Positions 21,737 through 33,504 of a DNA stretch of 64,000 nt are shown piece after piece. Position 1 is the first letter of the stretch. Each line of letters starts with the position of its first letter. A program made the position numbers and the translations under genes. Origin of the DNA: Cephalotrichum gorgonifer (Eukaryota > Ascomycota > Sordariomycetes > Microascales > Microascaceae); the NCBI GenBank assembly GCA_900312665.1, contig ONZQ02000001.1, forward strand, positions 2,085,248 to 2,149,247. The letters run 5' to 3'. The notes below the pieces were generated by a model. It worked only from the letters and a program-made list of their open reading frames with translations. It searched no databases and was not told where the DNA came from.

Positions 21737-23109
21737 CTATTCTCCCCCTTTCGAAACGGCCTTCTCGGCCTCCTCGAGGCAATCTTCTATCGCGTTCCAG
21801 AAGGCATCGACGTCAAGGCCGCGCGGGATTCTCACTCCTGGGGAGCCGGGCTCTTTGGGCGTGACGACCGTGCGGCCGATCTCGCTACCCTTCGTCTTAG
21901 CGTCATCAAGGTGGCCGTCCGCGACCACCGTGACGGAGAAGCGCTCCTTGACGGACGAGTCGCCGGCCTCGATTTCCCAGTCGTAGAAGGGAATCTCGTA
22001 CTTCGAACCCACTAATACCGCCGCAACTGCGATGGGGTCGTGTAGGGGGGGACCCTCCGAGATCCCGAATACATCCCTGGGGAGGCGTGAGTTAGTCTCG
22101 AGGGAGCCTTGGTCTCGGCATCGTTTCCTTCCGTCCCATGGAGACTCACCTGTACGTCTTCATAAAGAACATCAGCAGCTCAACGAGCATCCTCCTCAAT
22201 GGCGGCTTCCCCTCCCCATCCACACTCCCGGACTTCCCCCTCCCATGGAGCAGCATCTGCTGCACGCTCTCCGTCGCGAGAACCTGATGCGACAGGTCAA
22301 GCGGCACCAGCGTCGTCTTGGCGCTCAGCACCTCGTCCCCGAACACCCGGTTGGCCGCCTCGGGGTCGATGAAGATGTTGAACTCGGCGTACTGCGACCA
22401 GTTCCCTATCCTCGGCACGCCATCCACCATGCCCATGACGGCCTTGGAGAACCCGCCGCCCACGGCGCCACCCATGATGCTCAGCCCCGCAATGTGCTCC
22501 GCCAGCTGGGGATACTCGTTGAACAGGGCCGCGACGTTGGTGAGGGAGCCCGTGGCGACGAGCCACGCCGTGCCCTGCGGCTCCGCGAGAAGTGCGGTGG
22601 CCATGGCGCGGGTGGCGGGGGTGGTGCGGTCGATCTTGGCGAGGCCCGGGGGGAGGAGGTCGGTCCCGTCTATGCCGGACTCACCGTGGATGTCGGCCGC
22701 GTGGACAGCGGGGCGCTCGAGGGACTTTGCGGCTCCGGGGTAGATGGTTATCTCCTTGTCTTTGCCGATGGCAGTGAGAAGCGAGGAGGCGTTGTTGGTG
22801 GTTTTCCTGAGAGAAAGCCGTTAGATCCGGTGGTTCGAGGATGAGTGTGAGTGAGGTGGGAGAGGGGGGGTAAGGGAGGATGAGTACGGGAGGGAGGCAT
22901 TGCCGAAGACGGTTGAGATACCCAATAGTCTCATGGCCGGGTGGTAGGCCGCGAGAAGAATGGCGAAAGCATCCTGTTATGCGTGCGTGTCAGTAGAACG
23001 GCCACAAGAGTGTCATACCTCCTCTTCCGGCTTATGGCTTTCGATAGGGGTAACTCACGTCGTGGCCTGGGTCACAGTCGAGCCAGACGGGTACCTGCTG
23101 AGTGCTCAT
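21737..23109 (-). CDS. URH1: Inosine-uridine-preferring nucleoside hydrolase (uridine nucleosidase)
   Basis: Four exons on the minus strand: 23109-23059, 22973-22888, 22806-22150 and 22076-21737, giving 377 residues. The enzyme splits the N-glycosidic bond of ribonucleosides for pyrimidine and purine salvage in the cytosol. The calcium and ribose site signature DCDPGHDDAFAILLA is formed only after splicing exon 1 to exon 2. Other family blocks are IHGESGIDGTDLLPP, VATGSLTNVA, IMGGAV, AEFNIFIDPEAA and the C-terminal LHDPIAVAA with the catalytic-region Asp. The second intron uses the donor GTACTC, less usual than its neighbours but the only one keeping frame. Uridine preference is inferred from resemblance to yeast URH1. 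Confidence 0.93.
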
Positions 23110-23616
23110 TCTAAGTGGACGTTGGGTAGAGAAAATAAATTATGGTTCTCTGATCCGACCGATATGATTGATGTCGTTTTTGAGAATACGGATGAAGGTA
23201 AAGGAAGAGTGTCGGAGTGAGGCGGGGGTCGGCGCAGGGGCTATAATAGGAAATAGAGGGGTCCGGAGGACGCCGAGGGGTAGCCAGACAAGCAAGCGTA
23301 TGAAGTCGTCCCCAGCGCCGGAGTTAGCGCCGGAGAGCTCCACATCCGGATGCTCCACGATATTTGGATAATACAGGATGCAAGATAAAGATAATTTCTT
23401 TACAAACAGGCCCCGATTGTGAAATGCGCCCGTTTGCTATCATGTTGTTTGCTACCTCACTATCGATATCGAAGCTTACCAGATGGGTGGAGCTCTTTAT
23501 ACGACAGAGGGGGCTCTTATAAAGAGTCCGCGTCTAACCGCGCGCAACTGCAGTAGCGATTACAACCGATTGTGGAGTTCATGCTTATGCTGTTTATTCA
23601 GTCAGTGACCGATCAG
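23110..23616. other. Intergenic region between the nucleosidase start and the RED stop
   Basis: 507 bases between two minus-strand genes, so it holds the nucleosidase promoter and the RED 3' end. Several GATA-like AT-rich words occur (about 23380-23470). No coding sequence is supported. Confidence 0.4.
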
Positions 23617-25275
23617 TTACGATCCCGCAGCTTTCCTCTGCTCTAGGACTCGCATTACATCGTCGGCATTATTCCCGTCGCCCTTTCGCTTCTTTGGTCC
23701 CCTCTTCCTCTTTTGCCCGCCCTTGGATCTGCCCCGCTCTTCATCGTCGTCTTCTCCCCACTTGGAGAGTTTTATCTTCCTCTCGTCAAAGTCTTCCTCA
23801 TCCTCATTTCTACTCATCCCGAAACCCATATCAATGTCATCGGCATCCCTATCCACTGTCTCCAATAGCCTCTTCCTCCGTTCCCGGGCGGCCCTCTGTT
23901 CACCATCCTCGTCCTCATCCGCTCCGGGGGCTACCGGTTTGAGGGCGGCTGCCTTCTTCAGCGCAGCCTGGATGGATGGGTCGGATAGCGAGGGCGCCTT
24001 GACCTCCTCCTGAGACATGAGACCAGTCTTTGAGCCCTGGAAATAATTCCGAGGAGCAGAGGGCTTTTGTACGTCAGTCGTGGACTCGTCCTTTTTGGTA
24101 GTCTCTTTGACTCCCGCACGTTCTCCACCACCCTCTGCCTCCACCTCTGAGTCTGAGTCGGAGTCCCCATCCGATCCTAATCCGGCTAGTGGGTCATAGT
24201 CGTCGCCAACCCCGTCGAATATATCGACATCGTCGTCCTCCTCCGGCTCCTCCTTCTTGCGGTACGCCTCTGGTACTTCCATACCTAGAGGTTTGGCGTT
24301 CCTGTCGGGCATAGGAAGCTCGTCCTTCGGGTTCTCATCCACTTCTCCGGGTCGGGTTTTGCGAATCTTCCTCTTCACATGTCCGTCCTCGTCCACTATG
24401 ATGAGCACCTCTCTCCCCTTGCTGTCCCTTTCGATTCGGGTCCCAGGTTTTTGAGTCGCTCCTATCTTCTTGAACTTTCCTCCAAGCTCTTCCTCCTTCT
24501 GTTTAGCGGCCGCAAGCCTCGCAGCCTTGAGATCGGCCAGGATCTGGTCTCTTGTTCGCTTCTTCCCGGGAGCCGTCGCCACCGTAGACAATAGTCCTTT
24601 CTTTTCCCGCTTCTCCTTCCCAACAGCTGCAAACTCCTGGGAGAGGACCTTGTCCAGCTCATCGTCCACAGCGGCGTCTTCCTTGGTATCTTTGCCGTCG
24701 TCTGGCTGCGTCTCTGGTTTGCCGTAGACGTTTTCACCTCGCCTTATCCTCTCTAGCAGCTTGAAATCAAGTCCCTTGACCATGTGGGTAGTAGAAAGAT
24801 CACCTCCCGCAATCTCCCCATGTAGCTTCTCGAATGTTGGCTTATCGATCTCTCCCTTCTCCAAAAGCTCCTCTAGAGCTTTTATCATTGAGGTCTTCTC
24901 ATTATCATCCTCCTCCTCCTGTCGTGTTTTAGCTCGGTCTATGTAGCCGTCGGCGAGCTTCACACCCTTCGGCGCAGACATTCGGAGTCGCTTCTGTGGG
25001 TTCGCGGCGCGGTTTCGCTCGGCGATCTGTCGTGCAAATTCGTTGTTGATATTTAGACCCGAGGAGCGTCTAATACCGTTATTAGTACACGGAAAGTGCC
25101 TCTGGCAGCATTTAAAGGAGAGGAGTAAGGGTTAGCCTTACGGTGTCATGGGTATGCTCGCCCTCTGGCGAGCCCCAAGGGTCCCCGAGACGCCGCTGCG
25201 CGAAGCCGTAGAAGGCTTCCCAGTGCCATCGGGGGCCTTGGCAGTGAATAGATTGCGAAATTGCTCATTATTCAT
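23617..25275 (-). CDS. RED/IK-type spliceosomal protein
   Basis: Exons 25275-25142 and 25069-23617 encode 528 residues. The start MNNEQFRNLF and the block RASIPMTPRSSGLN, joined across a 72-nt intron with a CTAAT branch site, match the N-terminus of fungal RED proteins; starting at the internal ATG of 24981 would lose it. The RED N-terminal domain continues through INNEFARQIAERNRAANPQK, GYIDRAKTR and THMVKGLDFKLLERIR. Metazoan RED/IK is a component of the spliceosomal B complex with SMU1, and in filamentous fungi RED and SMU1 partner in splicing. The second half is charged and disordered, with acidic EEDDDVDIFDGVGDDYD and a basic GGQKRKRGPKKRKG tail likely to act as a nuclear signal. It is divergent from REV1. 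Confidence 0.9.
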
Positions 25276-25708
25276 AGCGTCGGGTCCGGACCGGGAGGCC
25301 AAAGTCGAGTTTCCACTGACTAGACACGGGGTGGGGTAATGTCAAGCTCTTGACATGAGATACTGCTGAGGGCGGAATCGTTTGCGACAGTGAACTCTTT
25401 GATGTCATTAACATTGTCACGTGCTTTCGTGTCGCGCCCTTTGAGCAATGGTACCACTTGCCATCTCATGACGCGAACTGGATCTCATGTCGCAACTCAC
25501 AACCTCAGGTTTCCACATTGTTTGTCTTGTCAATACAAGATAAGGCGAGTGAGGGCCTATTCCATGATGCCCTGTGCAACTTAATTCTTGCATAACTGGC
25601 AATGTTTTACCGCCCCCCTCCTTGCTAACCTGGCCACGCGCGTACCCACCCTTGCCACCTGCACTTCCGATACCCTGAGCTACATCTACTCTATTCACCA
25701 CCCCCACC
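25276..25708. promoter_or_regulatory. Divergent RED/REV1 promoter with an E-box
   Basis: 433 bases between two start codons. A palindromic CACGTG lies at 25418-25423, in GTCACGTGC, almost central. No TATA box stands out. Possible regulators of CACGTG in fungi include bHLH proteins, which is a family-level statement only. Confidence 0.45.
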
Positions 25709-28700
25709 ATGGGGAGCCTCTTGGACAAGAACTCCTCCCAGGTGCGGAAGCGCATTGAGAACCACACCTTCTCCGATGAACAAGGCGATGAGTACGAGGA
25801 AAGCGAGTTTGGAGGCTTTGGCGACTACTTCCGGCGCAAAAAGATCAAGCTCCAGAACCTTGACGCTGAGCTTCGTGCGACGTCCTCGGATGCGCCACAG
25901 ATCTTCAAGGGAGTAGTTGCCCATGTTTCTGGGTACACTCAACCTGCTCTCCATGTGTAAGTAGTCTGGTACCTCCGGTTGTCCGGGCTTCCCCCTTTTA
26001 CTGACTCGTCTTCCTTCAGATTGCACAAAGAGCTGGTCAAACATGGCGCGGGCTTTCTCCAATATCTTGATTCGAAAACGATGGCCACCCACATAATAGC
26101 GTCTTTCCTGACGCCCAAGAAGGCTGTCGAATTCGCGCGATATCGAATCGTAAAACCAGCCTGGGTTACCGAGTCGATACAAGCTGGGAAGCTTCTCCCT
26201 TGGACTGACTACCGCGTTCTCGACGAGGGACCGAGACAGAAGACCTTGAAGTTCGACGGCGGAAATGTCGTTAGCCAGTCAAATTCGCAACCCCGACTCG
26301 GATATAGGGAGCAGACGCAAAACAGCCACTATAATACTGAGTTCAGGAACAGCCCACGGTCTGTTGCTGGATTGGACACAAAAGGGGTCGCCCCTTCGCC
26401 AAAGCCGGGCACTCCACAACTCGCGGGGAATCTCCTCGCATCTCTGGGAGACACCCCCCCTGTACATGCTGATGTCTCGATGATGGATGAGCCTCTTGGG
26501 GATAACTCCGACCCTGCTCCAGCGTCAAATGACGCAGCCCCCAGTCACCGCCCCGCAAATCCTGAAGCTTCTGCGAAGGCTCTGGGTAAGATTCCCACGG
26601 GGCCGGGTAGGAAAGATGCCGAGCTCGTCAAAGAGATGACGCCTGAGGAATATAATGCCTGGCTTCTTATGGACCCTCACATCCGAAAAGCATCCAGTGC
26701 CAATCCGAATTTTCTCCAGCAGTTCTATTCCGAAAGCCGGCTTCACCACCTCTCGACTTGGAAGGCTGAGCTGAAGTCGAAAATGCAGCGGCTGGCCTTA
26801 GAACGGGGTCCTGCGCCCAGAGCGGTCAGGAGAGCGCATGGGTCGAGACGGTATATCATGCATGTGGACTTCGATAGCTTTTTTTGCGCTGTTTCACTGA
26901 AGAAGCATCCCGATTTGGTTGACAAACCAGTGGCGGTCGCTCACGGCTCCGGCGCTGGTTCTGAGATCGCCAGTTGCAATTACGTTGCGAGAAAGTTCGG
27001 CATCAAAAACGGCATGTGGATGAAGAAGGGGCTTGAGCAGTGTCCTGAGCTCAAAATTCTCCCTTACGACTTTCCCGCCTACGAAGATGCGAGTCAGAAG
27101 TTCTATGAGGCTATCCTGGATATCGGCGGCGTTGTGCAGAGTGTGAGCATAGATGAGGTGCTCGTCGACGTCACTACGATCGTTCTTCAAGAGGCCAAAT
27201 CCGCCGGCAATGGGGTCGATGAAGGAAGCACATTGCATGAACAAGAGCATGCCAATAATCTGGCGTCCAGAATTCGAGCCAGGGTCAAGGAGCAAACCGG
27301 GTGCGCCGTTTCTGTCGGCATTGGAGGCAATATCCTTCTCGCCAAGGTTGCCCTTCGTAAAGCGAAACCCGATGGACAACACCAAGTCAAGCCCGAGGAG
27401 GTGCTAGACGTCCTCGGGGGATTAGAGGTTACGAGTCTACCAGGCGTTGCCTACAGCATTGGGGCGAAACTGGAAGAGATGGGAATCAAATACGTTTCGG
27501 GCTTAAGAGCAACGTCGAAGGAGCGGCTGACAACCGCATTGGGCCCCAAAACTGGCGAGAAGTTGCTGGACTATGCGAAAGGGGTTGATAGGACCGAGGT
27601 CGGTGATGTGTCCCCCAGGAAATCGGTCTCGGCGGAGGTAAGCTGGGGCATCCGGTTCATCAGCCAAGCCGAGGCGGAAGAGTTTGTTCAGAACCTCTGC
27701 GGCGAGCTTGAGCGACGCCTACTGAACGAGCAGGTCAAGGGCAAGCACCTAACGGTCAAGATCATGCGTCGATCCCTGGACGCCCCCTTTGATGCGGTGA
27801 AGCATCTCGGCCATGGCAAGTGTGATACTTTTAACAAAAGCGCCGTGTTCGGCATCGCGACGCACAGCGCCGAGACCATAGGGCGCGAGGCTATCTCCAT
27901 CTTACGGTCGTTTAGGTTCAGCCCGGGCGACCTCCGCGGGCTAGGTGTGCAGATGACACGGTTGGACCCCATTAAACGGGGCGGCGCCGTAGATGGCAGT
28001 CAAAAAAGGCTACAATTCCAGCCATTTGGAGGCCCTTCGCCCCCAAGAAGATCCCACGCAGATCCCATTGAAGAGGTGTTCAGTCCGGTGAAACCAACGA
28101 ACAGCACCCCAGGACGCAGAGCCGAGAGGGACCCCATTGACGAAGGTCCTATGACACCGAAGAAGCCAAAGGACTCGACACATCCTGCTGTGGTCCGCGC
28201 AAGATACTACGAATCAGACCCGATGGCAAAGACGCCCCTCAATATCTCAGGGACACAGTTTATCTTGCCGCCCAACCCAGATCCTGCGGTAGTTGCTGCT
28301 CTGCCTCTGGACATCAGAAGCCGGCTTATGGGGCAAGGCGTTCCCCGTCCGTCTAGGCAGTCATCCCCCAGCATTCCCTCGAGGCCACAGGCCGCCACGG
28401 TGGAGGAACCACTCCCCTCTCAAATCGATCCGGAGGTTTTCAACGCGCTGCCAGAGGATATGAAGGCGGAGATCCTGGAGTCGTATCGGAGGCCGGGCAC
28501 GTCTCCTGCGCCCGCTAACCGCCTAAGATCACCCCATGGAGATAGGGTGGGTCCTCAAGTTAAGAAACCTGCTACGCCGACAAAGAAGGGTATCCGGGGA
28601 ATGTGGGGCAAGGCGCGAGAGCGACAACGCGACGCCGAGGCGGGGCTACACCAGACGAATTTCCTAGGTGTGGGAAATCCCGAGCCCCAGGATAACCAGG

Positions 28701-29230
28701 AGAGCGAGGGGGAGGATCTAGACCCCGAAATCCTAGCGGCACTGCCCGAAGACCTCCGTCGAGAGGTTCTAGAAGATCACCGCCGCCAGAGACTCGCCCG
28801 CCGGTCCGGCCTGAATGTCAGTGGGCCCAGCCGGCGGCCCCAGGCAGAGCTGGATGAAGCAGTAATCGGCGGTCAACCCAAGCTTACCTTCCCGCCGGCG
28901 CCACCGAAGATGTCCTTTGGTAACGCGGGGCTGACGTCCCTGCAGGAGGTGAAGGAGATGTTGGATACCTGGCACTCCAAGACGCGGACCTCGGGCCCGC
29001 ACGACGACGACGTGCAGATGTTGGAGAAGTATCTGCGCAGCGTGGTTTTGGAGGAGAGGAATATGGAGAAGGCTGTCTCACTGGTGAAATGGCTTGATTG
29101 GTTAGTAACGGCCGATGGGACCAGGGGGGAGGGGAAGGGAAAGCAGATTTGGGTTAAAGCATTGGCGAGGTCAAGACACACGGTGAACGCTGCGGCCCGT
29201 GAGCGCGGGCTAGGAGAGTTGGATATTTGA
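25709..29230 (+). CDS. REV1: DNA repair protein REV1 (Y-family deoxycytidyl transferase)
   Basis: Exons 25709-25956 and 26020-29230 (63-nt intron) encode 1152 residues, the usual fungal length. REV1 inserts dCMP opposite abasic sites and scaffolds translesion synthesis with polymerase zeta in the nucleus. Domains in order: BRCT, residues ~62-150 (KGVVAHVSGY, THIIASFLTPKK, VKPAWVTESI); Y-family polymerase, ~360-660, with metal-binding MHVDFDSFF (D366, D368) and SIDEV (D461, E462); little-finger region; three UBM-like motifs near 837, 886 and 984 (pattern DP-x4-ALP); and the C-terminal interaction domain ending KWLDWLV. Key catalytic residues are intact, so an active enzyme is expected. Confidence 0.96.
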
Positions 29231-29967
29231 TGACGGTGTAAGGATATGTTGATTACAAGCCTACAAATGATACCCCTTCAGCTTGATGAGTCTGCTGAGA
29301 TATGTACACCCCCGCTCCAAGGTGAAAATCTTTAAGAAATGTGCGGGGACAACAGGAGGTTTGGGTGAGACCAGCGAAACAGATGTGATGGAGATGGTCG
29401 TGGTCACGGCAAGCAGTGTTCTCCCATAGCGAATGAGCCATAAGCTGGAATGGAAGATAGTCGGTCCTCTGGCAGGACTGAAACCACGATAGCCACGAGT
29501 TGTAAGTTAGCCGTGGTATCGGGAGTTGCACCGCCAACTCGCCCCTGTCTTGAGTCATGCTGTCAACCACCACCACCACTAACACGCCTGTAGGTAGGAC
29601 GACTCGGCAAAGTTGGTATTTACTGGCGACGGATCTGATGCCTACGCTGGACGAAGCTCCCGACATGATATATGGGACTGAGACTGTTCCACTACTCCCC
29701 GTAAATATGCTCCATGCAGCCACTGCCGCCGACACAGTATCTTCATGAGAGAGGCTCCCTTCAGTCACTCGCACATCTGAGAGCTTGGTGAGGTCCGAGG
29801 GAGACCCAGGATACCAATCACGTGAACGCCATAGTGATGATGAGTCAGCTACTTATTTTCCCACATATGGTCCATCATGAGCTTGAGCTCTGCGCCAAGA
29901 CCTGAGCAGCGACCAGCTTCACCCTACAAAGGACACCCTAGAACAACCGTCCTCGAAGCAAGCTGCG
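29231..29967. promoter_or_regulatory. REV1 3' end and SHR3 promoter with two TGAGTCA sites
   Basis: Two exact TGAGTCA sites, the binding sequence of Gcn4/CPC1 bZIP activators, lie at 29551-29557 and 29841-29847. A composite CCAATCACGTG (29814-29824) holds a CCAAT box beside an E-box. All are upstream of the SHR3 start at 29968. Another ATG at 29877, in a different frame, opens 60 codons overlapping the SHR3 start and might be an upstream ORF if transcribed. Confidence 0.55.
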
Positions 29968-30718
29968 ATGATTCAGCTAGTGAACTGGAACAAGACCCCG
30001 CTGTCGCCGGACTACCGCGGCTCGGGGTCCTTTGCAACCTTTATGATTATCGGCTGTAAGTTTTGTTTCCCAGGAGGTCTCACTCCCACGGAACTACGTC
30101 ACCAAGATGCATAAAGAAATTTGGGGGGGGGGAAGGGAGGCGGAGGGGGCGGAGGAAGAAACTGACACTCTCGATCCAGCAACCTGCTTCTTCCTAGGAA
30201 TCCTCTTTGCGTCGTTCCCCTACGACTTCCCCCTCCTCTGGACGGCGGCGCCCGTCCCGGACAGCTACTACGACATCCTCGAGACGCACCTCCGCTGGAT
30301 GCACCAGGCCCCGCCGCTCATCAGCCGCGTCCTCAACATCATCACGACCGTCGGATTCCTCGGATTTGCCATAAAGCTCTACCGCCCGGCCGTCCTCAAC
30401 TTCCTCTTTGACGGCGCGAGCCTGCTCCTGTACGTCATCGGCTGCATGATCTGGATCCGCAGCATCGTTAAGCGGCTGCGCCTGGTCAGCGCTGGCACCT
30501 GGCCCGGCGAGGAGGACGGCGTGGCGGTCAGCAGGAAGGACAACGTCAAGCTGCTCTCCATGAGCAACACCATCCTGGCGCTCGTCCTCGTGGGAGTGCT
30601 AGTGCTGCAGGTGGGGCAGTGGTACGCCGAGGCGAAGGAGGTCCAGGACATAAGGGAAGACGAGGCCTTGCATAAGCTCGACCGGAAGGGCTCGGGGCTG
30701 CAGAAGAAGAAGCAGTGA
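29968..30718 (+). CDS. SHR3: ER packaging chaperone SHR3 for amino acid permeases
   Basis: Exons 29968-30055 and 30180-30718 encode 208 residues; the intron (124 nt) contains a G-run near 30123-30132. Splicing yields GSGSFATFMIIGSTCFFLGI followed by LFASFPYDFPLLW, the family signature. Shr3 is an integral ER protein that lets amino acid permeases fold and enter COPII vesicles. Four hydrophobic spans are visible: FMIIG...LFASF, ISRVLNIITTVGFLGFAIKL, FDGASLLLYVIGCMIWI and NTILALVLVGVLVLQV, with a charged cytosolic tail ending KKKQ. The promoter has two Gcn4/CPC1-type sites, consistent with control by amino acid starvation. An alternative start at the internal Met of TFMII would lose 25 residues; the longer form is preferred. 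Confidence 0.92.
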
Positions 30719-31436
30719 GGTGTGAGAGGTTCTTTCCCTGCCGCGGGCGGTGCTTCCTCTTGGGGTCGTGCGGTGATGGCGGCGCCCCGTTCGTGTGTAT
30801 CGATACGGGTGCCTGCCGTGCTTTGCTCGTCCTCGTACAGAACTTTGACCTTGTATCACTACATACATACTCCTTGGCAGCCGTCGCTGCCCACAACGCA
30901 ATACTAGTACAGTATCAAAATAATTATACAGCATTATTATTAGCTCCTATCAAATGCCCTTTACCCCTTGACTCTTGCTGCCATCTATGTGTGGTGTAGC
31001 TCTAGGTTGAGGGCGAGGAAGACAATAATGAAATGAAGTGGGATGCCAAAAATGAGTTGGAGACATATATCACATATTCGCTGTGGTCTCAAGTGGTGTA
31101 CTCGCCCGTAGGTCTTCGTCTGATGGGTGCTCACGTCCTGCTTTGTAGAGGCGCGTGGCCCGGATGAAGAGGAAGCAAGCAAGCTCGATGAAGTTTGGTC
31201 ACATCACGCACTGTGTCCGACCCCTTCACCCAAAAATCTCAACCTTGTAAATCGACATCACTCGCATATAAACAGCAGTCTGGCGCCCCCCAACTCAATT
31301 CGACTTCAAACTAGTGGCGGGGATGAATACAGCTAGGCCGTAGTATAGTTCGACGACTATCGTGCGTGAATCTCGCACACCTCCCGTCTCGCGCGGCTTA
31401 GCCACTGGCGCCAGATATCTACACCTTACCTTCACA
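30719..31436. other. Intergenic region between SHR3 and the next plus-strand gene
   Basis: 718 bases with AT-rich stretches near 30905-30945 that probably mark the SHR3 3' end. The rest is the presumptive promoter of the following gene. No RNA gene or repeat of note. Confidence 0.4.
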
Positions 31437-33096
31437 ATGGCGTCCTTAGTATTGGCTTCTCTGCGCCGAGGCGTCCTACCTCGCGCGTTCTCTCCTTCGT
31501 TCCCCGGATCCTGTTTACAGCCGAGGAGCTTGTCTACCAAGACCGTGTCAAATGACGCCTCCAGGTTCACCCTCGTGGTGCCCCCAAACCTAAAAGGCGT
31601 AAGTCTCCAAGCTCACTCACCCCCCCGTGGCCAACTCCGCCTGCTAACACGCGCGAAGGCCGCCGTTATTGAGCACCTACGGAAACTAAGGGATCACCAA
31701 GGGCACGCCCCGACTTTGTCCTTCGGCAGCGATGCAGCGGTAGTCCTCGCTACCCCCGCCTTTACCCGGTGGCTCACGGACGAGTCTTTCATGTCTGCTT
31801 TGCTGGCCACCTTCGCAAGCCAAGACGTCCAGGTCCTGGCCGGTGTCGTTGACGATCTGCACCCTCTTACGGACTCTGGGAGCCCCCTGGCCGGGTTCTC
31901 GATATTACAGGGCTCCGCCGAGACCCTCCTCCCGTCGCTAGGTACTCCGTCGAGTCCGCCCCAGATCCGGGGCCCCCCACTTCAGGGAAGCCTGCAGTTC
32001 TCACTCCCCGGCGGGGTTACGCGGGAAGGGCCCCTGTCCCTTAACATGCCCCTCGCGAACACCGTCTTCCAGAACGGCAGGGAGTCCACGCTTCTCGCGT
32101 CTTCTTGGAAATCACAGTCCCAGACCACCTTTACGCTCGCAAATACAATTGAGAAAACGAGGCAGGAGATCGCGCTCCCGGGGGGGGCTCCCTCGCTGTC
32201 CGTCCCGCTCATACCCGTCACCCCACGACGGAAGATCCTGGGGTGCCTGGGGAATATCATTAGCCAGATCGAGATCGATGGGGTGGGCGTGCCGGCCTCT
32301 ACGGAGCTCGAGAACGAGGTCCAGGTGGTGTATGACCGAAGAGCGGCGGCGGGGAACCTCAACTCGGAGGGTATGCCTGTTGATATCTGGGCCTTAGTGT
32401 CGACTCCCCACGGCACCGTTACGCCCAAGATCGAGAGTATCATGGACGGGCTGGAAGCGGCCGAGTTCGACGGGCCCGAGGAAGAAGGTGCAGTGGCGCA
32501 GAGGAACTCCGCCTCTGTCGCGAAGCTTCTCCTGTCCGGCTTCCAACTCCATCGGATAAGTACGTTCGCCCCCCCCCCCCTTTCCCCCCTCCCCGGACTG
32601 CCTACCCAGCTCTCATCTCTCACTCCCTGATTTTCGTCCCGCTGCTGCTCTTTTCACGCACGTCTGTGTATACTAGATCGTTAACACCCCCATAGCTAGC
32701 GGCGGCGGCGGCTGGGACAAGCGACGCGGCAGACTGTCTCTAGATCCCACTTGGTCCACCTCCGAACTGACCCCGGACGAAACCATGTTCCTCAACCTCT
32801 CCGACTCCGGACCCGCCATTCTCCAGCGCGGCCTTTTGTCACCGGGCTCCTACATCCAGTTCCTCACCTGCCCTAACCACCCGCCGGCCCACATGGGGGG
32901 TGTGGGGTCTCTCGTGCTAGGCACGTCGGCCACGAGGGGCGGCGAGGTAGTTGTCCCCGACGGAGAGGACGTATCTTGCTTCTGGGGTCACTTCGGGGCG
33001 TCGTCCAAGAGACACTTCTTCCTGGAGGAGGCGGGCGGGCACGAGGGGAGGGTCCGGACGCAGGTGGACAGCCCGTTCTCCTACCTCATAGTATAG
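31437..33096 (+). CDS. Probable mitochondrial protein, possibly FIST-domain, 487 aa
   Basis: Start ATG 31437. Exons 31437-31598, 31659-32559 and 32696-33096. The first intron (60 nt, GTAAGT donor, GCTAACAC branch region, AAG acceptor) is a multiple of three and has no stop, so an unspliced form would encode 20 extra residues. The N-terminus ([18 protein letters not shown], then RSLSTKT) is basic, hydroxylated and acid-free, as in mitochondrial presequences. The body includes FTRWLTDESFMSALL, QVLAGVVDD, LPLANTVFQ-like NMPLANTVFQNGRESTL, and near the end GGGGWDKRRGRLSLDPTW. I associate this pattern with fungal proteins annotated with a FIST domain, but this is from memory and uncertain. No catalytic motif is recognised. 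Confidence 0.75.
31599..31658 (+). other. In-frame 60-nt intron without stop codons
   Basis: Begins GTAAGTCT and ends GCGAAG, with CTAAC 10-15 bases before the acceptor. Length is divisible by three and all 20 codons are sense, so both spliced and retained mRNAs keep frame. Confidence 0.7.
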
Positions 33097-33504
33097 GTTC
33101 TCGCAGCATCCGCGGAACGGGGTCCGGTTACAACTGTACTTTAGAGACTGTACTTTAGGAGCACATGTAAGAATACTATAGCTAGGCGTCGTTTCTGATG
33201 ATATATTTCAGCTAGTGGAGTTAGACCCTCGAAAGGATTGTCCACTGCCTTGTTCCCACAGCCGGTAAACCTGGAGATTGAAACTGCAGGTTCCCCTTTG
33301 ACCTGTTTTCGCATTATTGTTTTGAAACCCGAATGACGCACCAGAGAACACCATCTTTGACCGCTATCATGACACTCGTGAAAGCAAAATGTGCACCCCT
33401 CTCCACAGCGCCCATTTATTTTTTTTTCAACTTCTCCTTTGCTTGGCCCTTGGCTTGCCCCTGGATCGTTGACCAGGCCGCATGATGTACATCCATTGTG
33501 ATGC
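33097..33504. other. Convergent spacer between the probable mitochondrial gene and ALY/REF
   Basis: 408 bases. A T-run near 33418-33427 may serve 3'-end formation on the plus strand. No coding sequence supported. Confidence 0.4.

Noticed and set aside
22032..22844. 270-codon plus-strand frame
   Set aside because: Antisense to the nucleosidase gene and crosses two of its introns; arginine, histidine and proline-rich composition typical of a shadow frame.
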